64,000 nt of DNA from the NCBI GenBank assembly GCA_910577735.1, contig CAJTOO010000012.1, positions 62,001 through 126,000 on the forward strand, written 5' to 3'. Of this stretch, positions 15,181 to 23,784 are shown in pieces. The position numbers were made by a program, and so were the translations under genes. The DNA is from an uncultured Lachnospiraceae bacterium. Its GTDB lineage: Bacteria; Bacillota; Clostridia; Lachnospirales; Lachnospiraceae. Each line of letters begins with the position of its first letter. The stretch's first letter is position 1. The notes beneath the pieces were generated by a model that was not told the DNA's origin, searched no databases, and saw nothing but the letters and a program-made list of their open reading frames with translations.

Positions 15181-16710
15181 ATGACATCACAAATCTGTAT
15201 CATCATCTCCATTGTGGCCTATCTGGCTCTCATGATTTATATTGGAATAACCTTCTCCAAGAAGAACACCCAGGCGGCTGAATTCTATTTAGGCGGACGC
15301 AAACTGGGTCCGTTTGTCACCGCCATGAGCGCGGAAGCTTCCGATATGAGCAGTTATCTTCTGATGGGACTGCCGGGGCTTGCCTACATATCGGGTATCG
15401 CTGATGTGGGCTGGACCGCTATCGGCCTTGCTCTGGGTACTTATTTTAACTGGCTTCTCGTGTCCAAACGAATCCGCCGTTATTCCAGCAAAATAGGTTC
15501 TTTCACCATCCCGGATTTCTTTGCCAGAAGATACGGCGATGATAAGCACATCCTGACCTGCATTGCCGCTGTCGTCATCGTAGTCTTCTTTGTACCCTAC
15601 ACAGCATCCGGATTTGCAGCCTGCGGTAAACTTTTCAGCACCCTGTTTGGCATGAATTATATGATCGCCATGCTGCTCAGTGCCGCAGTCATCGTGTTAT
15701 ATTGCACGCTGGGAGGTTTTCTGGCTGTGAGCACCACGGACTTGATCCAGGGAATCACCATGTCAGTTGCCCTTCTCATTGTGGTAGGGTTCGGGGCCGT
15801 CACCGTAGGCGGATTCGATACCGTAATTGCCAATGCAAGCGAACTGCCCGGCTATTTAAGCATGATACAGACCCATGTGGCAGACACCATGACTTCACGC
15901 CCTTACACGCCTCTGACCATTCTCTCCACGCTCGCGTGGGGATTGGGTTATTTTGGCATGCCTCACATTTTACTGCGCTTTATGGCCATTGAGGATGAAA
16001 ACAAGCTGAAACTTTCACGCAGGATTGCCAGCATCTGGGTTGTCATCTCCATGGCTGTAGCTGTAATAATCGGTGTGGTTGGATATAGTCTGTCCAAAAT
16101 GAACGCGATTCCCGTACTGGAAGGCAGTAATTCTGAGACTGTGATTGTACAGATTGCCTCCACACTGAGTCTGCGGGGCGTTGTTCCCGCTTTAATAGCA
16201 GGTGTTATACTTGCTGGTATTCTGGCGGCTACCATGTCCACTGCGGACTCCCAGCTGCTGGCCGCTGCATCCAGTATCTCGCAGAATCTGGTGCAGGATT
16301 TTGGCAAAAAAAAGCTGGATACCAAGACTTCCCTGATCATTGCACGCATCACTGTCATCGCAATCTCCCTGATTGCAGTCTTCATCGCACAAGATCCAAA
16401 CAGTTCTATCTTCACCATCGTCTCCTTTGCCTGGGCAGGATTCGGAGCCGCTTTTGGTCCGGTTGTACTACTGGCGCTGTTCTGGAAACGCTCTAATAAA
16501 CAGGGCGCGCTTTCAGGTATGATTGCCGGCGGTATTATGGTATTTGTATGGAAATACGGAATTGCCACTCTGGGCGGCGCTTTTGCCATCTACGAACTGC
16601 TCCCAGCCTTCATCATAGCACTGGCTGTCAATGTAGTGGTATCTCTTTGCACACCTGCTCCATCAGCTGAGATTTTGAAAACTTTCGATGAAATAAACCA
16701 TACAAATTAA
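15181..16710 (+). CDS. putP: Sodium/proline symporter PutP (SSS family)
   Basis: Imports L-proline with Na+ across the cytoplasmic membrane. The 509-residue protein has about 13 hydrophobic segments. It contains the PutP hallmark SAEASDMSSYLLMGLPG after the first helices, and GGFLAVSTTDLIQG and ADSQLLAAASS further on, which belong to the Na+/substrate core. Of the in-frame starts, the ATG at 15181 has GAGG nine bases before it; earlier codons lack an RBS. A GCGCAC/GTGCGC inverted repeat (15123-15161) lies in the leader and might be an operator. A strong terminator follows. No proline catabolic genes (putA) are nearby. Confidence 0.93.
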   Translation: MTSQICIIISIVAYLALMIYIGITFSKKNTQAAEFYLGGRKLGPFVTAMSAEASDMSSYLLMGLPGLAYISGIADVGWTAIGLALGTYFNWLLVSKRIRRYSSKIGSFTIPDFFARRYGDDKHILTCIAAVVIVVFFVPYTASGFAACGKLFSTLFGMNYMIAMLLSAAVIVLYCTLGGFLAVSTTDLIQGITMSVALLIVVGFGAVTVGGFDTVIANASELPGYLSMIQTHVADTMTSRPYTPLTILSTLAWGLGYFGMPHILLRFMAIEDENKLKLSRRIASIWVVISMAVAVIIGVVGYSLSKMNAIPVLEGSNSETVIVQIASTLSLRGVVPALIAGVILAGILAATMSTADSQLLAAASSISQNLVQDFGKKKLDTKTSLIIARITVIAISLIAVFIAQDPNSSIFTIVSFAWAGFGAAFGPVVLLALFWKRSNKQGALSGMIAGGIMVFVWKYGIATLGGAFAIYELLPAFIIALAVNVVVSLCTPAPSAEILKTFDEINHTN

Positions 16711-16751
16711 TCATTTTAATTTCGTTTTAAACAATATTTTATAACGACACA

Positions 16752-16788
16752 AAACACAGCGCCGGCATAACGCGCTGTGTTTGTTTTT
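16752..16788 (+). terminator. Rho-independent terminator of putP
   Basis: Perfect 11-bp stem (AAACACAGCGC with GCGCTGTGTTT, loop 9 nt) followed by GTTTTTGG. Confidence 0.9.
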
Positions 16789-16811
16789 GGGGTTAAAATA
16801 TTGGGATATAA

Positions 16812-16840
16812 TTGACGAAACTGTTCTTTTTGTATATAAT
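16812..16840 (+). promoter_or_regulatory. Sigma-A promoter of the ArsR-type regulator gene
   Basis: TTGACG (16812-16817), 17-bp spacer, TATAAT (16835-16840), 61 bp before the start codon; close to consensus. Confidence 0.85.
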
Positions 16841-16901
16841 TTCAACAGATATTCTTAATCTGATAACCACTTGAACCGGATGATAATGGGAGGAATTCAA
16901 A

Positions 16902-17840
16902 TTGCTGCATATAACTTCTTTAAATGATGGCCTGGATGTTTTCAAAGCGCTCGGCTCTGATGTCCGTGTCGAAATTCTTAACATTCTCCTGGAAAATAAC
17001 AGTATGAGCATGAATGAACTGGCCTCTCACCTGAATATCACCAACGGTGCTTTGACAAGCCATATCAAAAAATTGGAAAACTGCGGTCTTATCTCTATTT
17101 CCAATGAATCTGCCGGACACGGCAACCAGAAGATCTGTTCCATCCTTTTAGACAAAATTCTGATCGATTTAGAAAAGCAGGAAGATATCCTGAACGTATA
17201 CAACACCGATATCAAAGTCGGCCACTACTCCGTATACAGCATCTGCCCTACCTGCGGTCTCGCTTCTTCCAGGGCATTGATCGGCGAGGTGGACGATTCC
17301 CGCTATTTTGATCATCCGGATCGTTACAACGCAGATATTCTCTGGTTTACCAAAGGATTTGTAGAATATAATATACCTAACTTTATTCCCAGCTTTCAGA
17401 AAATAACACAGCTCACCATCTCTGCGGAGTTAAGTTCCGAAGCACCGGGTGTCAATAATACCTGGCCCTCAGACATCTCCTTTTATCTCAATGACGTATG
17501 TGTGGGCAGCTGGCTGTCCCCAGGGGATTTTGGGGATTCCCGAGGACTGTTTACCCCGGACTGGTGGCTGCCGAACTGGAATCAGTATGGCTTATTAAAG
17601 CTGTTAGTCATCAACAAAAAGGGAACTTTCATTGACGGTCTGCAGATTTCCGATGTAACCATCGACAGCTTCCATCTGGACTATCGCAGCAGTCTCCGCT
17701 TCCGTATGTCTGTAAATGATGATGCGGAACATATTGGCGGTCTTACCATCTTCGGTAAGACTTTCGGCAACTATGGACAGGATATCAAGGTAAACATCCA
17801 TTATGCCCCCATGGAAGAAGCCGAACATATCATTCGCTGA
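16902..17840 (+). CDS. ArsR-type winged-helix regulator with large C-terminal domain
   Basis: The first about 95 residues are a winged helix-turn-helix of ArsR type (FKALGSDVRVEILNILLENNSMSMNELASHLNITNGALTSHIKKLE in pattern). A ~215-residue tail follows that is rich in aromatic residues (WLSPGDFGDSRGLFTPDWWLPNW) and beta-strand-like, with a CPTC motif near residue 113. Similar proteins are annotated as predicted transcriptional regulators of the COG4189 kind; the tail may bind a sugar-like ligand, but that is a guess. The start is TTG, decided by GGGAGG spaced eight bases away. The gene is alone on its strand and its last 11 bp overlap the 3' end of the convergent alarmone synthetase. Confidence 0.82.
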   Translation: MLHITSLNDGLDVFKALGSDVRVEILNILLENNSMSMNELASHLNITNGALTSHIKKLENCGLISISNESAGHGNQKICSILLDKILIDLEKQEDILNVYNTDIKVGHYSVYSICPTCGLASSRALIGEVDDSRYFDHPDRYNADILWFTKGFVEYNIPNFIPSFQKITQLTISAELSSEAPGVNNTWPSDISFYLNDVCVGSWLSPGDFGDSRGLFTPDWWLPNWNQYGLLKLLVINKKGTFIDGLQISDVTIDSFHLDYRSSLRFRMSVNDDAEHIGGLTIFGKTFGNYGQDIKVNIHYAPMEEAEHIIR

Positions 17841-18618
17841 TTGCGATATCAATCCTGCGCAGTTTTTCCAGCAGGACCTCTTCTTCTGTGGGTAAATCCT
17901 CCGATAATTCAATTTGCCTGCGTACCTGCCACATCTGTCTGTCAATAGAGGCAATCTGTCTGGCGCAGGCTGTCAGTTGTTCCACAATTTCCTGCTGATT
18001 CGGTACTTCCTGCTTATATTTCAGCTGGTGTTCCAGACTGGCCCAGAAATCCATGGCTATGGTGCGGATCTGCACTTCCACCGCCATATCTCTTGTCTGA
18101 TCCGAAAAAAATACGGGTACACTCACAATCATATGATAACTCCGGTAACCATTCGGTTTCGGATTCTTGATATAATCTTTTTCCTTGATCACCGTAATGT
18201 CATCCTGTTTGGCAAGGGCCTGTGCCAGCTCATAAATATCATCCACATAAGAGCACACCACCCTGATACCTGCCACATCGTAGAGACTGTTCTCCACATT
18301 CTCCACTGTAAATTCCTGTCCCTTACGGCTCAGTTTGTCCATAATACTGGCACTGCTCTTTAAGCGGGAATTGATGGATGTAATAGGATTCCTTCGATAC
18401 CGCACATTAAATTCTGAATTTAAAACGTCAAATTTTGTCCGTACCTCTTTAATCGCACAACTGTAACGCATACGCATCTCTTTATAATCCACCATGGTCC
18501 CGGCCAGTTTTCTTCTTTGATCATAGATGGCCTTATCCACATTCGGTATCACCATGACCTGTGCACCGTCAGACTCGCTGCTCATCTCATCCAAGGGAAA
18601 AAAGGGATTTCCGCTCAT
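17830..18618 (-). CDS. Small alarmone synthetase, (p)ppGpp synthetase of RelQ/YjbM type
   Basis: Transfers pyrophosphate from ATP to GDP/GTP to make (p)ppGpp. Only the synthetase domain is present; there is no HD hydrolase, TGS or ACT part, and the length (262) fits small alarmone synthetases. Visible motifs are RLKSSASIMDKL, YDVAGIRVVCSYVDDIY, KPNGYRSYHMIV and EVQIRTIAMDFWASLEHQLKYK, which carry the substrate and Mg2+ residues. The C-terminal helices after residue 205 fit the oligomerisation region. The ATG at 18618 has AGGA four bases upstream. Monocistronic with its own promoter; the stop lies inside the 3' end of the ArsR-type gene. Confidence 0.9.
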   Translation of the reverse strand: MSGNPFFPLDEMSSESDGAQVMVIPNVDKAIYDQRRKLAGTMVDYKEMRMRYSCAIKEVRTKFDVLNSEFNVRYRRNPITSINSRLKSSASIMDKLSRKGQEFTVENVENSLYDVAGIRVVCSYVDDIYELAQALAKQDDITVIKEKDYIKNPKPNGYRSYHMIVSVPVFFSDQTRDMAVEVQIRTIAMDFWASLEHQLKYKQEVPNQQEIVEQLTACARQIASIDRQMWQVRRQIELSEDLPTEEEVLLEKLRRIDIAISE

Positions 18619-18713
18619 TTTATCCTGCGTCCTCCATTCAATAGCATATGTTTTAATAACACTCGCTGTAATAATAACTGTTGTAATTATAATATCCTTT
18701 ACAACCTTTTATT

Positions 18714-18742
18714 ACTATATACCCTTCATAAGCGGAAAACAA
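18714..18742 (-). promoter_or_regulatory. Probable promoter of the alarmone synthetase gene
   Basis: TTGTTT (18737-18742), 17-bp spacer, TATAGT (18714-18719) on the minus strand, about 95 bp before the start codon. Confidence 0.55.
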
Positions 18743-18753
18743 TTAAGCCTTCA

Positions 18754-20253
18754 TTAATTTTTTATTAGATTTTCCTGCCATTCCTCCCGGGGCACAGCCA
18801 CCACACTCTGTTTTCCAAAAAACTCCTTTACCTTCTGATTCGTCCACGCTTCCGGATTGTCTGTTACGGGCATATGCATAAGAGGCCCCTGCCAGTCATT
18901 GATGGAGGGAAGCACCACATCCTTCACCGTATCATCAGTCAGAAGCTGCGTAAATTGTTCCATCTGCTCTTTATAATCTTTGGCCTGCCCTGTCATGATA
19001 TACTCCATACAATAATAATCTGTGGAGTCCTTAATGTTACTGCGTCCCATCACCAGAATAAACAGTGCAGCCATCACGCACACGGCATATAAATACCATC
19101 TGTTATTTTTCTTATCTCCGGCTGCACTGCTATATCTGACGGACAGCCAGCCTGCTCCATACAGTATACTACACAGAAACATCAGCACAAAGACCCAGTA
19201 AATGGTATTCGGCACGCCGCCTGACACTTCTACACCGGCAAATATCCCCGGCCAGTACATGGCACAGTAAGTTCCCAAAAAGTAAAATATCACAAGCCCC
19301 GGCAATGGGAATTTTAAGTTCTCTTTCACTGCGGTTTCCCGAAAAACATCCCATAAAATAACCGCCAGGACAATCATTGCCGCCAAAGTAAGGGGATGCT
19401 CTCTTCCGGCTGTCATCACCCCTGCTATCCCCTGTCTGAAGGATTCCAGCACAGCCCACAGCATGCGTCCTGCCGTAATCTCATAAGTTTCCCCGCCGCG
19501 TCTTGCATTGCCTGGAGCCAGCGCACTGATCAACAGACCGATCACTTCCAGCACAAGGGGAATCCCCATCCACAGTACTTTCCTGCTTCTTTTATAATAA
19601 CAGATGCCCAGAAAGAGAAAGCCAAGACATCCAAAGATTGCCGCCAGATAATTGGTCCCGCCAAGAAACGTCATCCACACTGCCGCCCAGACCACATAGC
19701 GCGGCTTCCAGGTCTGTACAAACCGCATAAAGCAAACAAGGGCAAACAGGGAAATGGCAAAGGGCACCGTATAATGTGCTGTTCCGTTATACCAAAAAAC
19801 CGATGATTTCTTACTGGGTGCAAACTGAATCAGCAAAAACAGAACAATCATATCAATCAGCAGGAAATCCCTGACAGCCATATGCAAAAAGCGCACCGTC
19901 ACCTGATATAGAAAACAGGATACACTCCCAATGATCAATCCCAGCATGATATAGGGCACGATCCAATACATTTCATGGGAAAAGGCTTCCGGCTGGAAAG
20001 TAAACAAAAAGATGGAAAACCAGGTTCCCTGCCAGCTTCCATAATAATTTCTTACGGTCAAAAAGGCCGCCTGCAGAACTTTGGAAAGGGAATGGGTTTC
20101 CAGCCATGCCCTGTGTGTTAAGAGTCCGTATCCCCAGTCATCCCCGGAAGCTCTGTCTATGCCGGCCAGGTATAGAATGGGAAGCAGACTCAGCAAAAAG
20201 ACCAACATTGCCAAATATGTCAGATACTTTCTGTATGCATTGCTATTTATCAT
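18754..20253 (-). CDS. DUF6056-like polytopic membrane protein, probable GT-C glycosyltransferase
   Basis: A 499-residue protein with about 10-12 membrane segments. The short acidic loop after the first helix (DRASGDDWGYG) resembles the first-loop catalytic acid region of GT-C glycosyltransferases and is the mark of DUF6056. GT-C enzymes use lipid-linked sugars on the outer membrane face. The donor and acceptor are unknown. The start at 20253 has GGAGG five bases upstream. It follows the phosphoglycerol-transferase-like gene by 29 bp on the same strand, suggesting a shared role in building an envelope polymer. Family call is fairly good, activity is inference. Confidence 0.7.
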   Translation of the reverse strand: MINSNAYRKYLTYLAMLVFLLSLLPILYLAGIDRASGDDWGYGLLTHRAWLETHSLSKVLQAAFLTVRNYYGSWQGTWFSIFLFTFQPEAFSHEMYWIVPYIMLGLIIGSVSCFLYQVTVRFLHMAVRDFLLIDMIVLFLLIQFAPSKKSSVFWYNGTAHYTVPFAISLFALVCFMRFVQTWKPRYVVWAAVWMTFLGGTNYLAAIFGCLGFLFLGICYYKRSRKVLWMGIPLVLEVIGLLISALAPGNARRGGETYEITAGRMLWAVLESFRQGIAGVMTAGREHPLTLAAMIVLAVILWDVFRETAVKENLKFPLPGLVIFYFLGTYCAMYWPGIFAGVEVSGGVPNTIYWVFVLMFLCSILYGAGWLSVRYSSAAGDKKNNRWYLYAVCVMAALFILVMGRSNIKDSTDYYCMEYIMTGQAKDYKEQMEQFTQLLTDDTVKDVVLPSINDWQGPLMHMPVTDNPEAWTNQKVKEFFGKQSVVAVPREEWQENLIKN

Positions 20254-20282
20254 GGACTCCTCCGTATCTTTGCCGTGAAGGT

Positions 20283-22658
20283 TTATTGTAACCACATGGA
20301 CGCAAACGCAACTGACAATACCCTCCTGTCCGGATTATTTCTGTCTAACTGGTTTGGCGTCACTGCATTAGGAAAGACCATGCGGATGACCAATTCCTCA
20401 TCCTCTATCATGTCCCTGGGTATGGTCACCACCATATCTTCCCCGATACCTGCCTCTGTACACACTATGCTCTCCACTTTATTGCCATTGGCATAAACCC
20501 TTATTTTCTGCGAATCATTATATAAATCTGCATAGATGAAATGTAACTCTATGGCATCCTTTGCATCTTTGATACCCTGATCCAGCACAAAGCACAAACT
20601 CAACTCATTACTGGCAATCGCCATATCTCTTTCTTTATAAAGGCGATAGGAAATCTGATCCGCATACACATTGTCTGAAGTAAAATCAATGACTTTCCCC
20701 AACTCATAATCAATGCGGTTAACCTCATAAGGATTAAAGAGTTGATAATTCCCGCTGTCTGCCCTGCCTGTGATGATAAATCTTCTGTAATCCAAGGCGC
20801 CGTCCACAGACTCATCCGGAGCAAGCCTTGACCAAATGGATCTGTGAATGGTATGGAGCCTCTCTGCATCGCTTTCCTCAGAAATATCATACAGAGAAGG
20901 CCCATAGGCTGAATAATCTTCCATAAAAGTTTCCGCAATGGACGCATATAAATTCCTGAAATGTACAGGCGCCGCATCATGTGCCAGTTCGTGTTTTTCA
21001 TCAGGCCGCTTTATTAAAATTGCCGGATTGGCCTCAATATTGCCATCCTCATGCCGCCCATGATCTCCCAGAATGATGACGGTACTGCTCTCATACACGC
21101 CTTCCTTTTTCATTTCCTCCAGATATTCTGACAGTATCTTCATATTTCCCTGCAATATCTGCTGTTCTGTAATATGGGATTCTCCTTCTTCCACACGCTC
21201 GGCATTTTCATTCATCAGATAGGGCTTGTGTACCCCTTCCAGATGATACAGGCGAAAGCTCTTATCATACTCCATCCGCAGCCCCTTAGATGCCTTGAAA
21301 TCCTGATAAAACTGCACATCGTCGCATATATAGCCTCCCTCTGCGGACGAGATGGTACTTAACATGGTATTTTCAGCCATCCAGAAATAGGGCTTTAAAA
21401 GCTGCGGCATCAGATAAAAATTTACCAGCTTATACAACTGCGTCCCAAAGACCGGATAATCATAGATCCAGCTGTCTCCCGTAACCATATAGTTATCAGC
21501 AATGCCGTCAGGCAGTTTTGACAGATAACGGGCTGTGGTATAGAAGCGGACGTCGTAACCATTCTCATGAAGATCTTTGTATAATTCTGTTTCTTCCCAC
21601 ATTTCTTCCGTATAAGCTTCCATAGGCTGCATGGGATCATACTCCACTCCCGTCATGAGAAGCGGCAGAGCCACACGGGTGGAAGCTCCGCCCGATACCG
21701 CATTGTCAAAGAATGTAAAATCATCTAAAAAATTATCTGTATAGGCATCTGAAACAAGATATTCTTCCATGGACGAGGACTGTAAGGTATCCACCAGAAA
21801 GATAATAATATTTTCCTGAGAACCAATGACAAACTCGTCCTCTTTGTCATACCCAAAATTCACATAATTGTTCAGCCTGGTTGTAAACAGGAGTACGACC
21901 AGCGTTATAAGCTGTATGGCACTGAAAAAGAAAGCAAGATACTTCATGACCTTCTCTGTCTTTTCTTTCCACAAATAGGCCAGTACAAGACAGATTACAA
22001 TGCAAATCCCCCAGAAACACATGCTGATGATATTTTCCTTCTGATACAGGGACCAGTTAATCTCTGTCCCATCTAAGGACGGAAACACAGGATTTAAGAA
22101 ATTTCCCTGCACATAAACGCATAATGCAATGCCAAAGACGAAAGCAATCCCCATATGCCATATCTTTTCATCTGCAAGGCATATCATGGTCGCATAGATG
22201 AAAACTGCCAAAAAGAAGGTAACAAAGAGTATAACAGGTAAAATCTTAGAATAATGAATGGAAAACTCATTAATATTTTCCAGAAACAAAGAACTGGGCG
22301 CAAAAACCGCATAAGTCACGATCAGAAACAGAGCCGCCGGAAACAGCCGCTTCATCATCTGCCCGAGAATCGACAGATTGAGTCTGCCAAAATTTCTGCT
22401 TATCCGGGCAATCAGAATGGCCAGGACAGCTTCCAGTATAATCCACTTTATCTTAAATCTTGCACTCATTTCAAACAGCACAAACCTGTGCATGCCGATG
22501 AGTCTCAGCCCTGCAATGATAAGGACATTGGTTATCACTGTGTAAAACAAAATATAAAGCAGCACCTTTTTCCCATGCCCTGCTATTTGCCCATATTTAC
22601 TGCGGCAGATTAAAACCGCCAGAATTCCCGGTAAAACTGCAATGATAAACTCCAGCAT
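20283..22658 (-). CDS. Membrane sulfatase/alkaline-phosphatase-fold protein, LTA-synthase-like
   Basis: The N-terminal about 270 residues hold roughly seven membrane helices. An extracellular alkaline-phosphatase-fold domain follows, with NIIIFLVDTLQSSS (metal Asp), SGGASTRVALPLLMTG (position of the nucleophilic Thr/Ser) and VIILGDHGRHEDG (metal Asp and His). The layout resembles phosphoglycerol transferases that build or decorate lipoteichoic-acid-like polymers. A further about 160-residue C-terminal part after the hydrolase fold looks beta-rich and is not typical of LtaS. The ATG at 22658 is nine bases from GGAG; another ATG at 22664 is only three away. It starts 14 bp after sn-glycerol-1-phosphate dehydrogenase, a telling neighbour. 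It could also be a phosphoethanolamine transferase. Confidence 0.78.
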   Translation of the reverse strand: MLEFIIAVLPGILAVLICRSKYGQIAGHGKKVLLYILFYTVITNVLIIAGLRLIGMHRFVLFEMSARFKIKWIILEAVLAILIARISRNFGRLNLSILGQMMKRLFPAALFLIVTYAVFAPSSLFLENINEFSIHYSKILPVILFVTFFLAVFIYATMICLADEKIWHMGIAFVFGIALCVYVQGNFLNPVFPSLDGTEINWSLYQKENIISMCFWGICIVICLVLAYLWKEKTEKVMKYLAFFFSAIQLITLVVLLFTTRLNNYVNFGYDKEDEFVIGSQENIIIFLVDTLQSSSMEEYLVSDAYTDNFLDDFTFFDNAVSGGASTRVALPLLMTGVEYDPMQPMEAYTEEMWEETELYKDLHENGYDVRFYTTARYLSKLPDGIADNYMVTGDSWIYDYPVFGTQLYKLVNFYLMPQLLKPYFWMAENTMLSTISSAEGGYICDDVQFYQDFKASKGLRMEYDKSFRLYHLEGVHKPYLMNENAERVEEGESHITEQQILQGNMKILSEYLEEMKKEGVYESSTVIILGDHGRHEDGNIEANPAILIKRPDEKHELAHDAAPVHFRNLYASIAETFMEDYSAYGPSLYDISEESDAERLHTIHRSIWSRLAPDESVDGALDYRRFIITGRADSGNYQLFNPYEVNRIDYELGKVIDFTSDNVYADQISYRLYKERDMAIASNELSLCFVLDQGIKDAKDAIELHFIYADLYNDSQKIRVYANGNKVESIVCTEAGIGEDMVVTIPRDMIEDEELVIRMVFPNAVTPNQLDRNNPDRRVLSVAFASMWLQ

Positions 22659-22672
22659 AAGCATTCTCTCCT

Positions 22673-23725
22673 TTAGCCTCTCAGCTCCTCATAGATTTGT
22701 GCAAGGCGCTGTTCATCCAGTGCCGCTTCATTCAGCACAGTATACCGGTCCTTTCTGGTATCTGCGGCACGCATCCAGGCATCAATAAAGATCTCTTTGG
22801 TGATTCCCCAGTTCATCGGATCCATATCCATATCATAGGCCTTCAAAATCTTCTCCAGATGTTTTACATCACGTCCCTGCAGACGGCTGCTGACCAGACT
22901 TCCAAGGGCCACTGCCATACCGTGGGAAATCTGAATTTCCTTGTGGTTTTCTTCCAGGGAATGACAAAACAGATGCTCCGACCCGCTGCTGGGTCTGGAA
23001 TTGCCTGCAATCTCCATGGCCAGACCGCCAAGCACCAGGGATTGTGTCAGTATCTTGATAAATTCCTTGCTCTTGAAAGACTTTTCCTCGTTATAACACA
23101 GGGAAGTCAAGGCCATATCCGAGAGCAGATAGGAGAAATCGTCTACCCTGTCCTGCCTGTGCGCGGCATCCAGCTTCCAGTCATAGAGCGCTGTATATTT
23201 ACTGATGGTGTCACCGATTCCTGACTGTAATTGTTCTACCGGGGCTCCCATAATCACATTCACATCCACCACAATTCCTGTGGGAATCTTACACTTCAAC
23301 GTCTTTCTGGCATCTCCCGCAGTGCCCAGTACAGACACCGGAGATGCCAGACTGTCATTACTTAAGGTGGTAGGCACACAGACATAGGGGATTTTCCCAA
23401 CAAATCCTGCATACTTGGCCACGTCCAGCACTCTGCCGCCGCCCACGCCTATAATCACCTCACAGTCGTTCATACAAATATATTTCGCCAGTTCCATAGC
23501 CTCGTCAAAGCTGTTTTCTTCAATCATATAAGTTTCACTGCAAGGCAGATCCCTCTTCATCTCTTCCAGATAATCCTGCATGATCTTCACCAGCGCAGGC
23601 TCTGTGGCGATAATCACTTTCTTCTGCTCAATTCCAGGTATACAATCCGCAAGTATCACATTGAGCCGCTCACAGGCGCCCTCTTCTATCACAAGACAAT
23701 AGGGTAAATGAAACTGATTCATCAT
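22673..23725 (-). CDS. sn-glycerol-1-phosphate dehydrogenase family protein (AraM/EgsA-like)
   Basis: Reduces dihydroxyacetone phosphate to sn-glycerol-1-phosphate with NAD(P)H in characterised relatives. The 350-residue protein shows the dinucleotide-binding motif GVGGGRVLDVAKYAG, the substrate loop PTTLSNDSLASP, and metal ligands in GIGDTISK (Asp), SGSEHLFCH (His) and ISHGMAVALG (His), as in the iron-containing alcohol dehydrogenase superfamily. Glycerol-1-phosphate is the archaeal-type enantiomer; in bacteria it is used for special lipids or polymers. The gene leads the run G1P dehydrogenase - LTA-synthase-like - DUF6056, so an envelope use is likely. ATG at 23725, GGAG 11 bases upstream. 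A 59-bp gap separates it from feoB. Confidence 0.88.
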   Translation of the reverse strand: MMNQFHLPYCLVIEEGACERLNVILADCIPGIEQKKVIIATEPALVKIMQDYLEEMKRDLPCSETYMIEENSFDEAMELAKYICMNDCEVIIGVGGGRVLDVAKYAGFVGKIPYVCVPTTLSNDSLASPVSVLGTAGDARKTLKCKIPTGIVVDVNVIMGAPVEQLQSGIGDTISKYTALYDWKLDAAHRQDRVDDFSYLLSDMALTSLCYNEEKSFKSKEFIKILTQSLVLGGLAMEIAGNSRPSSGSEHLFCHSLEENHKEIQISHGMAVALGSLVSSRLQGRDVKHLEKILKAYDMDMDPMNWGITKEIFIDAWMRAADTRKDRYTVLNEAALDEQRLAQIYEELRG

Positions 23726-23784
23726 GTTACAACCTACTCCTTCCCCAATCTATTTTCTTTCATCTTCTCATAAATATCCGGCTC

